Below, piece after piece: positions 35,940-46,829 of a stretch of DNA of 64,000 bases (within the stretch, counting starts at the first letter, position 1; the number at the start of each line of letters is the position of its first letter). The position numbers and the translations under genes are program-made. The stretch is from Thysanoteuthis rhombus (lineage: Eukaryota; Mollusca; Cephalopoda; Oegopsida; Thysanoteuthidae): assembly GCA_963457665.1 (NCBI GenBank), contig OY735215.1, forward strand, positions 42,446,325 through 42,510,324. Direction: 5' to 3'. The notes under the pieces are model-generated. The model saw only the letters and a program-made list of their open reading frames with translations. It made no database searches and was not told the DNA's origin.

Positions 35940-37440
35940 AAATTCTTTTATTATTATTCAGTTGGTGCACTTCGATGCATTTCGACGGTAGCAAGCCATC
36001 TTCTTCAGAGAAAAATGTTTATGGCAGTTTACATTTTGTTGCTGGAAAGGGGAACGTGAATTTTTTTCTGCGTTTGGCTGTTTGGTAGGAGCGTGAAGGG
36101 AAGTGGTTGTATTTGTAAAAGTGAGGGTGACATTTGAAATGAGATAGGTCTATTAGAGGCGGAGTCAAGGGATGTATATATCTTGTCTCTGTGGGTATTT
36201 GGCTTGTCTAAGATGACAGAGGCAGTGAAAATAGTCAATTCTAGGGAAAAAGTGGATTTAGTTATTTTTTTCAAAGATTGACAGAGGGTGCTTAGCAATT
36301 AATTGATAGGTGTTGGTGTATGTGGGACAAGTCGGAAGTTGGTACCTTGTTTCCATTTAGTGTTTTTAGTCGATGGTGGATAAGATTTCTTTTTTTTTAA
36401 AGGGATGGTGTATGTGTGCTTGTATCATTTTTTGGAATGACTGTCGGTTGTTGGTCAATACTTTGTATGCGGTATTGTTGGTGTTGTAGTGTGTTGTGTC
36501 TGAGTATTCAGGGAGGTTGCAATCTGAAAGTGCCCATACCTTTGAGTTAATGTACTACGTTGTGATATAAGGGCTGCTTCGACGCATCTACGTGTCGGGG
36601 AGTTGTGAATTTTCTTGATGAGATGTGTTTGGTTATAGTAGAAGTAATGGTTGCGTATCTTCCGGTGTTAGACCAGGGCATTCGTCCGTTCATCCAATCT
36701 GAGGCTTCTCATCGTATTTTTGGAGAGATGTTGATGTCTCTCCGATGTAAAATTTGTCACATTCATTACACGGAATTGCATAGACGCAGCCTTCGGGTGG
36801 CGAATATTTTTAGATGGTTTGTGTATAAAGTCTTTGATGGTCGTTGAGGTGTTGGTGGCAATGTGTAATCCCATCTCGCTCAGGTTAGAACTGCAATTGA
36901 TGGTGGTTGCATTGGTATGGTTATATGACACGTATAGTGGGGTGTTGTTTTTCTTTTTTTTCTTGCTTAATTTTTTTGATTTTGTATGCTTTCTTCCTTG
37001 CTTGGTATTTGAAATGTCGTGGGTATTGAAGTGAACGGACGGATTGTCTGATGTATTCTTTCTTGTCATCAAGGTATTTGGGGCTATGTATTCTAAGGAC
37101 TCTTAGGTAAAAGTGTATGATTATTCCTGGTTTAATTTTCGGAGTGTGATGAGAGTAGAAACGTACGTGGTCATTCTTGTGGGTGGCTTTGTGGAAGCTG
37201 ATGCGTTTGATGGTTTTGTTGGTTCTGTGTAGTAGGGTGTCAAGGAAAGCTATTGTATTTTTAGATTCGTATTTTTTTTCAATTGAGAACTTAATAGAGA
37301 GTTCCACTGAGTTCAGTCTAGCTACTCGGTTGTCAAGATGTACGTGCTGAGGGTATATAATTAAGGCGTCATCAATATAAAGAAAGTAGGTGGCTGTATT
37401 GGGTAGATTGTATGAGAACGGGCCTGATTCCAGAGACATT
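35940..37440 (-). mobile_element. Penelope-like retroelement, 5'-truncated and broken
   Basis: On the minus strand, 37439-36921 encodes the end of a reverse transcriptase. YIDD, the palm catalytic motif, is at 37379-37368 in the context FLYIDDALIIYP. It is followed by RLNSVELSIKFS, AFLDTLLHR and KATHKNDHVRFYSHH, the order seen in Penelope-like elements. Downstream, in shifted frames, come CVYAIPCNECDKFYIGETS (about 36800-36740), which matches the GIY-YIG endonuclease start, and RRCVEAALISQ near the C-terminus. At least two frameshifts and one in-frame TAA (near 36672) break it. The N-terminal part of the polymerase upstream of the palm motif is missing. The end near 35950 has an (AAT)n-like tail. 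Elements of this type encode RT plus GIY-YIG nuclease and prime at DNA breaks. This copy cannot move by itself. Confidence 0.92.
35980..36008 (-). ncRNA. Hammerhead-ribozyme-like core at the end of the Penelope-like element
   Basis: The minus strand reads CTGAAGA (a CUGANGA core), an A, GATGG, a 7-base loop, CCGTC, then GAAA. GATGG pairs with CCGTC (one G-U), giving a stem-II-like helix between the two conserved core strands. TGCA..TGCA further on could form a short stem III, but a clear UH cleavage site was not seen. Hammerhead motifs are known in Penelope-like elements. Whether this one cleaves is doubtful. Confidence 0.4.
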
Positions 37441-37469
37441 TCACATCCATAATTTAATCATGCAAACAC

Positions 37470-37487
37470 ATACACAGACACAGACAC

Positions 37488-37532
<45 letters not shown>
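37470..37532. repeat. (CA)n microsatellite
   Basis: (CA)n with GACA interruptions at the start and TATATA at the end. It abuts the truncated 5' side of the Penelope-like element. Confidence 0.95.
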
Positions 37533-37689
37533 ATAGATGGCAACTTATTTAAAAAGGTATAAGCTATGAAGAAAATCAAAATATATATACATATATACTA
37601 GGATAAATGAATTTATTCATCAGAATGAAAAAAACTTGCATATTCCTTACATAAATTTTGATAGATATGTAGGACTTTTCATTTTTGGT

Positions 37690-37750
37690 AAGTCGGCAAG
37701 ACAGCAGCCTACTGACCACTTGGTTACAGTTTTGAAATAACGGCAGGGAT
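37690..37750 (+). mobile_element. tRNA-like SINE head, unit 1
   Basis: GTAAGTCGGCAAGACAGCAG then CCTACTGACCACTTGGTTAC and TTTTGAAATAACGGC. More decayed than unit 2. Confidence 0.45.
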
Positions 37751-37839
37751 ATCAATTTTATGAGTGTATTTATTTATCAGAATGAAATAGCCCCTAGTAT
37801 ATTTTCTAACTTATATTTTTGCCAATTTATAAGACTCGT

Positions 37840-37915
37840 CAGTTTAGCTCAGTCAGTAAAAGAACCGTTTACTGATCACCTGATTCTGATTTCAAATAGC
37901 AGTTGGATAGAAAAT
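37840..37915 (+). mobile_element. tRNA-like SINE head, unit 2
   Basis: A box TTTAGCTCAGTCAGT (37843-37857) and B-box-like GATTTCAAATAGC (37888-37900) are 45 bases apart, close to canonical tRNA spacing. AGAACCGTTTACTGATCACC fits the anticodon arm. Best preserved SINE head in the window. Confidence 0.65.
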
Positions 37916-37930
37916 GTCATTTCTCTACAT

Positions 37931-38580
37931 TTGGTCTGATGTGACGGGACTAACAAGCAGCGAAGTGTTTACTCCCCTATATTTAGTGTTCTTGTTATTT
38001 AAACTGGATTTTAAGGAAAAAAGATGTTAACTAAGTCAAAATCTATATTCTGATTGTAAATGCTTTTCCAACAAAATGTTTTTTTTTTGGTAATAAGGAA
38101 CTCAACTAATTTTTCGATGAAAAATAAAAACAATTTTAATTAGAAAAGAACACTTTCACTCTAATTAAGTTTCCATCATACTTTGTGGTTGGTATGTCTC
38201 CGTAATGAATTGGCATAATCGAATGCAATAAATGAATAAATGAGTTATTATTAGAAAAAAGAACGGAAATTGGTTAAGATCACAGACGTGGACGCCTGCA
38301 TGCTGCTCATAATTATATCAGTCCAAGACTATCAATCAGTCTGTAAGATCTCTTCTGGCCAGCTATAATTGTCAGGCTATTCATTCGGTACGAAGGCACC
38401 CAGGGAAAATTAGCCACAATGGGACACGAAAATACTGCTTACTTTGCAATATCAGACTCACATAGATGATTGGTTAATATATCGATTGATTGATCACATG
38501 CTCGTCGATATCACTGAACTAGAGGCTGGAGAGCTCTTTTTAGTAGCATAGAACGTCTCATGCATGGTACTATATGCACG

Positions 38581-38584
<4 letters not shown>
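37931..38584. other. Spacer, nothing recognised
   Basis: AT-rich. Could include the body of the SINE above, but no defined tail was seen. Confidence 0.45.

Positions 38585-38638
<54 letters not shown>
38585..38638. repeat. (TA)n microsatellite
   Basis: Pure TA array. Confidence 0.97.
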
Positions 38639-38643
<5 letters not shown>

Positions 38644-38754
38644 TTAATTGCGTTGAATTATAAATTATGTGGATGCTGCATGAATCGGCTGCGAGTTCAA
38701 TTCCATGCTGCGGCAATTTATATTCCGTCGGATCATACATCCATTTCCAGATAT

Positions 38755-38960
38755 ATACAATAATCATCATCTACTCTTTTGCCGGACCAAGGCCTCTCCC
38801 ATTTCCTTCGATGACGACTGCGATAACGTTGCTTTCTGTCATGTTCTACCAGCAAGGCTTCTTCATCCATACATTCCAGGCCTGGTCTTTTCCTATTACT
38901 TTTACTTTCACATGGGCACCAATCGGTTATTACATTGCTCCATCATTTGTCATATTATCT
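38755..38960 (-). mobile_element. Possible LINE 3' end, minus strand
   Basis: Starts with AATAATCATCATCTACTC, like a decayed (GAT)n tail in reverse, and continues TTTGCCGGACCAAGGCCTCT, similar in place and wording to TTGTTGGACATAGACCTTTC in the RTE-like copy C at 8155. The coding part could not be recognised, so the family is uncertain. Confidence 0.4.
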
Positions 38961-40031
38961 TTCTAAGAGACCAGCTCATCTCAATTTTTGTTGCTCATTT
39001 ATTTGTATAATATTCTTCATTCTAGTCCTCTCTCTGTTCTACGGTGATCTTTGTGATCATGTGAATGGTTTTCAAGCCCACATAAAAGCCTGAAATTCAA
39101 ATGCTGTATTTCAAGATTTGCAAACTCTCCCCAGTTGGATTAATAACCTCTGACATATTTTATACTTTTATTTAGCCTCGTGCATTATTGATTATCAATA
39201 TATATGTATATAATTCAAATCAGGAATGCAATATAATATATCATGATACAATCATCAGTATTTGATGGGTTAATTTCACTAAGTGCCTGATTCATTCAAC
39301 ATTAAATGTTAGGTTGGTTTAGAATAAAGCTCAAAATATGATGAAGTAAAGGATTTCCTACACAAACAGGTTTATGTTTCTGCCCTGTTTGGGCTTATTC
39401 AGACAGATAACCAAGACGAATGCTGCCAGACAGAATCAAAAGGTTCAGTTTGCTATAAACTTAGATTGCAAATTGGACCCCCAAGTAAAGAATAACCTTA
39501 CTACTATATATTGTGTATTTGTACTGATATTTGAGACATTTGTTGGTTAATTTGTTACTTTTCTCTGCTGAAACTAAGAGCCTATTGACCTGATATTCTG
39601 CAATTACGCTATATAAAGTTGACTTCAGAGGGCATTCGATGTTACCAGTGGTCTTCTCTAGCCAATCTTCTCCTAACAGTAAAGATTGCAATCTATCTAA
39701 CGTTGACTTATGAGGTAATTCAAGATCAACCTTGGATTCAAATTAGGCATAGCGGTATATCTTTCCATATCTAAAGTCATATGCAATTTGCAGCTGATAT
39801 CTAAGGTTGGGAGGTCAACAGGGGTAATTTGCAGTTATTTCAAGCAAATTTGCGGATTTGTGAGCTAGAGTTTTGCACCAAGATGGAGACATTGTGCATA
39901 TAGATACGTAGTGTACATAATCGTTTTTTTTTGCTTGCCGTTGTGTAAGAAGAAATATCTAAAGGAAACTATTTTTCATGTTTGGTTATAATTGGGGGTA
40001 ACTTTCCCGAGGGCAACGCTTAGTGTCCATG

Positions 40032-40034
<3 letters not shown>
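38961..40034. other. Spacer, nothing recognised
   Basis: The minus frame 39461-39691 (76 codons) has ordinary composition but no motif. No repeats were identified. Confidence 0.45.
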
Positions 40035-40222
<188 letters not shown>

Positions 40223-40410
40223 GGAAATGAGACAGACACAGGAGTGAAAGTGAGTGGAGACTTTATTTGTTTGCTAATTAATCAATCAATAAAAAATAAT
40301 TTGTATGCTATACATGTTTTTCGAGAGGTCCCATTTTCAGTGGGATGCGTATACTTTTTAATGATTAAAAGGTTTTGTAGAAGGCAAATTGGAAGCAAAA
40401 ATAGAAATCA

Positions 40411-40436
40411 TATATATATATATATATATATTCATA

Positions 40437-40466
<30 letters not shown>
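40411..40466. repeat. (TA)n microsatellite, interrupted
   Basis: TA tract with TTCA and TGTA interruptions. Confidence 0.95.
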
Positions 40467-40468
<2 letters not shown>

Positions 40469-40651
40469 GTGGATGAGAGATTGTGCATAAATAAGTATAT
40501 CGCTTAAATTTGGTCCTACGAACTGTCCCGTTCTGCAACCCTCTGCATCTGAAGCGAAAGTTTTTGTCTCACATCGTAGTACTAGGATATTGGATAGTCC
40601 TCAGCCAAATTGAAGAATAGTAATTCAACGAAACAGCTGTCTGTGGATGAC

Positions 40652-40655
<4 letters not shown>

Positions 40656-40733
<78 letters not shown>

Positions 40734-40770
40734 GTATATATATATATATGCATATATATATATATATACA
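40656..40770. repeat. (TA)n microsatellite, interrupted at 3' end
   Basis: TA tract with TGTA and TGCA steps, ending in TACATACATG. Confidence 0.96.
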
Positions 40771-41683
40771 TACATGGGTAGATAGTTAAAAACCATGATT
40801 TTAAATTCTGATTCTAAATACTAATGTTTCAATAACTCAAAATTCTAATGAACGATTACCATGTCCCGTGTTTCTCAGTTCCAGATAATCATTTCGTCAA
40901 TGATCAATACGTCTTATCTTTTCCATCGATTATATCGCAGTTTCTCTCCATCTAATCCCTTCTCCACAAGATGATGAGTTTTGACGTTTTTGCACATTGT
41001 GTAAGCATTGACTAAATACTGATTATTCTTGTACTAAGATACTAAAATATGGGTTACCCAGTAAGAATAAAACTGCCTGGCAATGTATTTAAAATCTAAC
41101 CGAGTTGAGCGTCGCCCTTACTGTAAGCGATCTATTATTAAATTCTATCAGCCTCAGATCGGAATGTATCTTTACCCACTCTCTCAGGTTATCTTTTTTT
41201 CTGGATTCTCCCCTCCTCCACCACCGATCTCGTTTGCAACTATTCAACATTCTTTCTTTCTTTCTAGTTTTTTTTTGTTTGCCCATTCTTCCTACTTATT
41301 TCTCTTTCTATCTTTTTTTCTGATATTTTTTTTAGCTTCTTTTTTCCTTCTTTCTATTTCCGAAAGATAAAAATATTATGTACAATATTTCCCTCTGATT
41401 ATCGAGTGTTTCGCCGCCTGAATTTGCACTCAAACGACCCGAGCCGCGATTCAAATCAATACATCATTTATAGGTACAGCCTTAGCCAAAAGAAACACAT
41501 CAATAGATGACAATAGATATAGAAACAGAAGCTACTAATTTAGGCCTTGAGCCAAAGCTTATTAAACATTTGGGGAAATCTAATTCTGTCAAAAAAATGA
41601 ATGTGAAAAACTAGAATAGAACGACCTGCCCTTCCAAGAAACAAGATTTGATAATCAGGAATAAGAAAAAATAAGGCCTTCTA
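40771..41683. other. Spacer with a pyrimidine-rich patch
   Basis: 41190-41370 is CT-rich on plus, producing Phe/Ser/Leu frames on plus and Lys/Arg frames on minus. Nothing else was recognised. Confidence 0.5.
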
Positions 41684-42060
41684 GATCTTTGACGTGGCTG
41701 TTCAAGTAGACAACAGAGTTAATGTGAAGGAGACAAAGAAACTGGAAATGTATCAGAAACTTGTCCAAGAACTAACAAATTGGTGCAATGTGAAGGTTCA
41801 GGTAGTGCTGATGATAACAGGAACACCTCAAACTGTGCTCAAACTTTACAATCAAGATTTGATGGGGCAGGTGTTGAAACAATACTGACCAGTTTGTACT
41901 GAGAATGGTGCAGGAAATTGGAGAGTAGGGTTTACTCAAACTTTAGTGATGAACACCAGACTTCCAGTGTTAAGATGTTTGGTCTACGAGTGCTGCTAGG
42001 GTCTGCAAGGATGCTGAAAAAGGTTCCGAAACTTACTGTCGCTCGATTGCTTATGCAATG
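41684..42060 (+). mobile_element. R2-like LINE, C-terminal fragment 1
   Basis: Codons from about 41688 read FDVAVQVDNRVNVKETKK, then EMYQKLVQELTNWCNVKVQV and, after a frame loss, LLGSARMLKKV. This is the same block as IVDVAVPADHRV..EKYQDLAREL..MWNMKTRV..LLGTARILRKVLEI in fragment 3 at 42752. It is a diverged 5'-truncated copy with internal stops. Confidence 0.8.
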
Positions 42061-42179
42061 ACCTTCAGGCATCGGGCATGAAGATGTAGATTCATAAGTA
42101 CTTCTGAAGACATCAAATATAATCAGGAGACATCTTGAACTCCTAGGATCAAGATTCCGATTTTAACGAAAAGACGATT

Positions 42180-42300
42180 CAGCATTGAAGTATTATGAAA
42201 GATCTTAGAATTGATGGGAGCCTAAACCTTGGGCTGCATTGGAGAACGAAAAATTCAAATTACTCCGGCACTTTAATATCATCACTGAGAGAAAAAAATT
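42180..42300 (+). mobile_element. R2-like LINE, C-terminal fragment 2 (short)
   Basis: From about 42220 the codons read EPKPWAALENEKFKLL then RHFNIITERKKF. This corresponds to KPEAVLENDNHKLLWDFDIQTDH in fragment 3. It lies downstream of fragment 1 although it is an upstream part of the protein, so it belongs to a separate or rearranged copy. Confidence 0.65.
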
Positions 42301-42705
42301 CAGCTATAATGCCAGATATTCTCATTGATAATGAAGAAGACAACTAGGCTATATATTTATATCTCATGCCTAGTAAATTGGAACAGTGAGAGGAAAGTGA
42401 AGGAAAAAGTAAAAAAAAATACAATGACTTGAAGATAGAATCGCAAATAAGGAAAAAAATGATTAAGATCATACGAATCGTTACTGAAGTGATTTGGAAG
42501 CAGTAACAACAAATCTAAAAAAACTATCTCCTGAAGGTGAACACCAAGGATATCACCATCAACCAAATGCAAAAGACATTACTTCTGAAGCCATCAAAGA
42601 TGATCAAGAAACACTTTGCAAGAGACACCTTGCACCTCTGGGATCAAGCTATCTCGACTTCAGCAGGGAAGATAAGACAACCTCACATTAAAGCAGCCAG
42701 ACCCT

Positions 42706-42708
<3 letters not shown>
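42301..42708. other. Unassigned sequence between LINE fragments
   Basis: The open frames 42494-42691 and 42537-42755 read as lysine/histidine-rich sequence running into an (AAT)n tract. The even use of codons suggests it may be an unrecognised coding relic of the same LINE or another element, but no motif is clear. Confidence 0.35.

Positions 42709-42750
<42 letters not shown>
42709..42750. repeat. (AAT)n microsatellite / LINE tail
   Basis: About 14 AAT units. It sits at the junction just before LINE fragment 3, so it is either the tail of the preceding element or the target-site tract. Confidence 0.95.
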
Positions 42751-42751
<1 letters not shown>

Positions 42752-42752
<1 letters not shown>

Positions 42753-43515
42753 TAGTGAATGTAGTCAACTCGCCCAGAAGGAGTATAAGCATAGACACGA
42801 TAGAGTAGCAACGATGATACACTGGGAACTAAGTAAACAAATGGGAAAAGTGGTATCAGCACAAGCCAGAGGCAGTTTTGGAGAATGACAACCACAAACT
42901 ACTCTGGGACTTTGACATCCAAACTGACCACGTCATCCTGGCAAGAAGACCGGACTTAGTAATAGTAGACAAAAAAAGGAAGGCCTGCCAAATAGTAGAC
43001 GTTGCTGTACCTGCAGACCATAGAGTAAAAAAGAAGGAGGGTGAAAAAAGGGAAAAATACCAGGACCTAGCAAGGGAGTTAAGGAAAATGTGGAACATGA
43101 AAACCAGGGTAGTACCGGTCATAGTGGGCGCACTAGGAACTGTCCCCAAAACACTGAGGGAGAGACTGGAGGAGATCGGGATTAGGGGGAGGATAGAGAC
43201 CGTTCAGACCACAGCACTACTGGGAACTGCACGGATACTGAGGAAGGTGCTAGAGATATAAGTACTGCAACGAATAGTAGCTCTGTCATGATATGCGAAA
43301 GAGGGAGGAGACGTTAGCTGAAGACCTGAGGAGACTTATTGTCACTCAGCCTTCAGCGATAACCACTGGGCAACCGGTGTGAAACTGTAAATCGTTGAAT
43401 TACTGCGACCTATGAGTACTAGGAGAGGAGGGCTGGAGACTTGAGGAGACTTGCTGTCACTCAAACTCCAGCGGTTACCACCAGGCAACTGGTGTGAGAT
43501 TCCAAATAATAATAA
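42752..43515 (+). mobile_element. R2-like LINE, best-preserved C-terminal end (fragment 3)
   Basis: Begins SECSQLAQKEYKHRHDRVAT, the last part of a zinc-knuckle-like region, with a frameshift before 42878. From 42878 an open frame of 127 codons runs to a TAA at 43261. Key parts are RRPDLVIVDKK (RPD, residues about 23-25), QIVDVAVPADHRV, EKYQDLARELRKMW, VVPVIVGALGTVPK and the end TALLGTARILRKVLEI. RPD...D...KY resembles the restriction-like endonuclease core of R2/NeSL-type LINEs. A 3' untranslated region follows and ends in an (AAT)n tail near 43505. The polymerase is missing, so this is a dead 5'-truncated insertion. Confidence 0.85.
43329..43500 (+). repeat. Tandem repeat inside the LINE 3' untranslated region
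   Basis: GAGGAGACTTATTGTCACTC..TTCAGCGATAACCACTGGGC..CCGGTGTGA at about 43329-43383 recurs as GAGGAGACTTGCTGTCACTC..TCCAGCGGTTACCACCAGGC..CTGGTGTGA at about 43444-43500. The unit is about 115-120 bases with two copies. A single related word is present near 44375 in fragment 4. Confidence 0.8.
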
Positions 43516-43605
43516 TGATAATAATAATAATAATAATGAGAAGAAGAAGAAGAAGAAGAAGAAGAAGAAGAAGAAGAAGAAGAAGAAGAAGAAGAAGAAG
43601 AGAAA
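43504..43605. repeat. (AAT)n(GAA)n compound microsatellite
   Basis: AAT units with one GAT, then about 22 GAA/AAG units. Confidence 0.97.
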
Positions 43606-43689
43606 GTAGTGAAGAATACAATATGGAAAGAAAAAATAGGAAAAGAAAAAATCCATGAAAAATTTAAAAGAAAAATACGGATTGCAAAC

Positions 43690-44440
43690 GGATGACAATG
43701 GCATGGCTGCGCAAAGGATACTCAAAAATTGAAACAGAACCCTCCCATCATGGCGGTCCAGGACAAATACATCAGGACAAATATTGTCAAATCGAGAATC
43801 GACAAAACCAAGAAAACAAGAGATGCTTCCTCTGTGGAAAAAGGAATGAGACGGTAAAACACAATACCATTGAATGCACTGTACTAGCTCAGAAGGAGTA
43901 CAGGAATGTTATAAACACAAACCAGTCTCTCTCCTTGGGAGTAAAAGTCATAATCTACTCTGGGATTTCGACTTCCAAATCGACCGAGCAAGAGAGTCCC
44001 ATCTCGTAGAGGTTAAAAGTGAGAACACAGGCCAAATTGTAGACGTCGAAAAGTACCAGGACCGAGCCTGAGGGCTAAGTAAGGTGTTGGATATAAAGAG
44101 GAGGGTAGTGCTGATAATAGTATGCACATTGAATATCGATCTGAAGACAATAATGTCACATTTGAATTGGCTGTTACGATGCAAACCACAGCGCTGCTGA
44201 GGCCTGCAATAATATAGAAGACGTTTCTGGGCATCTGTGACTAAAGGCCTTTTAATATCCAGCGATGACCAGATATCTAGAACGAACACGACATGTTAGA
44301 AAATTGGGAGATATTGGGGGAGTACCAACAAAAGCACTCAAGCACGCTGAAAGGAGGGCTGGACACCAACGGAGACTTACTGTAATATCACTCAGCCTTC
44401 AGCAATGAGCTTCATACATTTGATGCAAACATTGAGACTC
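43690..44440 (+). mobile_element. R2-like LINE, C-terminal fragment 4
   Basis: The frame from 43692 reads MAWLRKGYSKIETE, then CFLCGKRNETVKHNTIEC, a C-x2-C-x8-H-x4-C zinc-knuckle-like motif at about residues 46-63, followed by LAQKEYRNV. This is the upstream neighbour of the part preserved in fragment 3. Later words (LLWDFDFQIDRARESHLVEV, QIVDVEKYQDRA) follow the family in a shifted frame. Stops and deletions abound. The 3' end has the family's ACTTACTGTAATATCACTCA word and runs into a (TA)n array. Confidence 0.82.
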
Positions 44441-44441
44441 A

Positions 44442-44442
<1 letters not shown>

Positions 44443-44496
<54 letters not shown>
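44443..44496. repeat. (AT)n microsatellite
   Basis: Pure AT array immediately after LINE fragment 4. Confidence 0.97.
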
Positions 44497-44502
<6 letters not shown>

Positions 44503-44539
44503 GTCGTTGCATTACAACTCTTCAGTGTGGCTATAGACA

Positions 44540-44640
44540 ATCCATAATCCCATCCAGTACCACAAGGCAGGATTAGAAACCTTTGCTTCCGATCCAGTGG
44601 CCGGTATCCTACCGCTTGGCTGCGGAACTAGACGGTCAGT
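44540..44640 (-). mobile_element. tRNA-derived SINE remnant, minus strand
   Basis: The minus strand reads GTTCCGCAGCCAAGCGGTAG (A-box region, 44627-44608), then GATACCGGCCACTGGATCGG and a B-box-like AGGTTTCTAATCCTGCC (near 44583-44567). The style is Leu/Ser-type tRNA. The B box has one extra base. A SINE head is more likely than a functional tRNA because the acceptor ends do not pair. Confidence 0.55.
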
Positions 44641-44748
44641 AAGGTTGAATCTGGGCGATATATTTTTCTCATAAATCCCCATCCACTAGAGTGCTCTATT
44701 CCTATGTAATAATGCTTACAATGAACGATTTACCTCAATTAAAGAGTG

Positions 44749-44861
<113 letters not shown>

Positions 44862-45360
44862 CATGATCTCAGAGTGGTGAGCATTCTTTATCACATACAT
44901 ACATACCCAGCCAGCAAGTCCACTGATCATCTGTTGATCTTCTAGAAGAAAGCTGGCGAATGCTAATTCCCGATGTCAACGCAATCAATTTTGCATGAAT
45001 TTACGTTGACACCTGATATGATGCATGCCAGACAAATATATATATATATCTAAATAGTATTTCTTTTCAGAATTTCAGAAAAACTGTTCGATATATCATT
45101 TGAAGCACAAAGATGGAGATGAATTCCGAAAGAAAGTATGAACTAGTGAAAGCCCGTTATCTCAAATGTTCAGAGAATCAAAATGAATGAAATAACAAAT
45201 GTGTGAAGTAATGAAAATATCTCTGAAATACTGAAAATTTCTGCAAATAAGGTAGGAATATTAGATGGTAGAGAGATAAAAACAGTTATTGAAAGTTGGG
45301 GAAAAAACAAACCCAAATGAGTGAGGAGAAGCTGCATGAGGAGGTTGAAGATGTAGAATT
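44862..45360. other. Spacer, nothing recognised
   Basis: AT-rich, becoming purine-rich toward 45360. Confidence 0.45.
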
Positions 45361-45867
<507 letters not shown>

Positions 45868-45870
<3 letters not shown>

Positions 45871-46245
45871 AAATGAAGGTGTAGAATATAGAAGAATAGG
45901 AAAAAGAAGATGAAGTTAAAGAGAAGAGAAAAAAGATCACGACGTAGAACAAAATGAAGAAGAAGAAGAAGAAGAAGAAGAAGAAGAAGAAGAAGAAGAA
46001 GAAGAAGAAGAAGAGAAAATGAAAGTGTAGAATATAGAAGAATAGGAAAAAGAAGATGAAGTTAAAGAGAAGAGAAAAAAGATCACGACGTAGAACAAAA
46101 TGAAGAAGAAGAAGAAGAAGAAGAAGAAGAAGAAGAAGAAGAAGAAGAAGAAGAGAAAATGAAGGTGTAGAATATAGAAGAATAGGAAAAAGAAGATGAA
46201 GTTAAAGAGAAGAGAAAAAAGATCACGACGTAGAACAAAATGAAG
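45868..46245 (+). repeat. Three-copy minisatellite with (GAA)n spacers
   Basis: A unique block of about 92 bases starts GAGAAAATGAAGGTGTAG and ends GATCACGACGTAGAACAAAA, TGAAG. It occurs at about 45868, 46013 and 46153. The blocks are identical except one A/G change (copy 2 has AAAGTG). Each is followed by (GAA)n of different length, giving a unit of about 140-145 bases. Confidence 0.95.
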
Positions 46246-46326
46246 AAGAAGAAGAAGAAGAAGAAGAAGAAGAAGAAGAAGAAGAAGAAGAAGAAGAAGA
46301 AGAAGACGAAGAAGAAGAAGAAGAAG
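46246..46326 (+). repeat. (GAA)n microsatellite
   Basis: Terminal GAA array after the third minisatellite block, with one GAC. Confidence 0.96.
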
Positions 46327-46829
46327 GCTACAAAAATTGACGGAATAACCTCTTCCTCTCCATTAACCTAGTTTCTGAAATCTGCATAGGTTGAAGAGTT
46401 TCTGAATCAGGAAGCAAAATGGCGTGTGAGGCGAGGGGCGCCACCGTCGATCAATACATAAGTCGAAACGCTATCATTTAACTATAAAAGATAGAGGAGC
46501 AAACTCCTATTGTACAAGCTTCTCACTCTCCCCTCTCTCTCTAACTCCATTCCATTCACTTGCTTTTGTATTATTTATATTAATTTTGTTAGCATTTATC
46601 GCCTCTTTACCCATCCACTCTTCATGTTATTCAGTGAGAAGGCGGCGCTTACATCCGTACAAGGTCTCCTGGAAATTTCATTCTTGTTTTTTTGTTGTTG
46701 TGAGGTTTTCTGCTGCCCTTCCTACGTTCACATCTTTGGTTGCTTTTGTTGTTTGCAATGTTTATGTGATTTTCCTTTCTTGTTTAAAACACCGACCCCT
46801 TATCAAATGGTCTCCGTGCTAATGGTCGA
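46327..46829. other. Spacer, nothing recognised
   Basis: Frame 46510-46842 (110 codons) is Phe/Cys/Leu-rich and does not match a known domain. A CpG-containing patch (GGCGAGGGGCGCCACC) lies near 46431. Confidence 0.45.

Larger units (their letters stand above)
37595..37930 (+). repeat. Tandem duplication of a ~185-base SINE-containing unit
   Basis: Unit 1 (about 37600-37760) and unit 2 (about 37780-37930) share TTATT(C/T)ATCAGAATGAAA, a T-rich middle, and then a tRNA-like head with ACTGA(C/T)CAC(T/C)TG(G/A)TT followed by TTT(G/C)AAAT and a GGCAG/GCAG word. Both are in the same orientation. Confidence 0.7.

Noticed and set aside
37840-37915. Functional tRNA gene
   Set aside because: The A and B boxes are present but no acceptor stem pairs and the T arm is broken. 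Kept as a SINE head. The same reasoning applies to 32948-33030 and 44540-44640.
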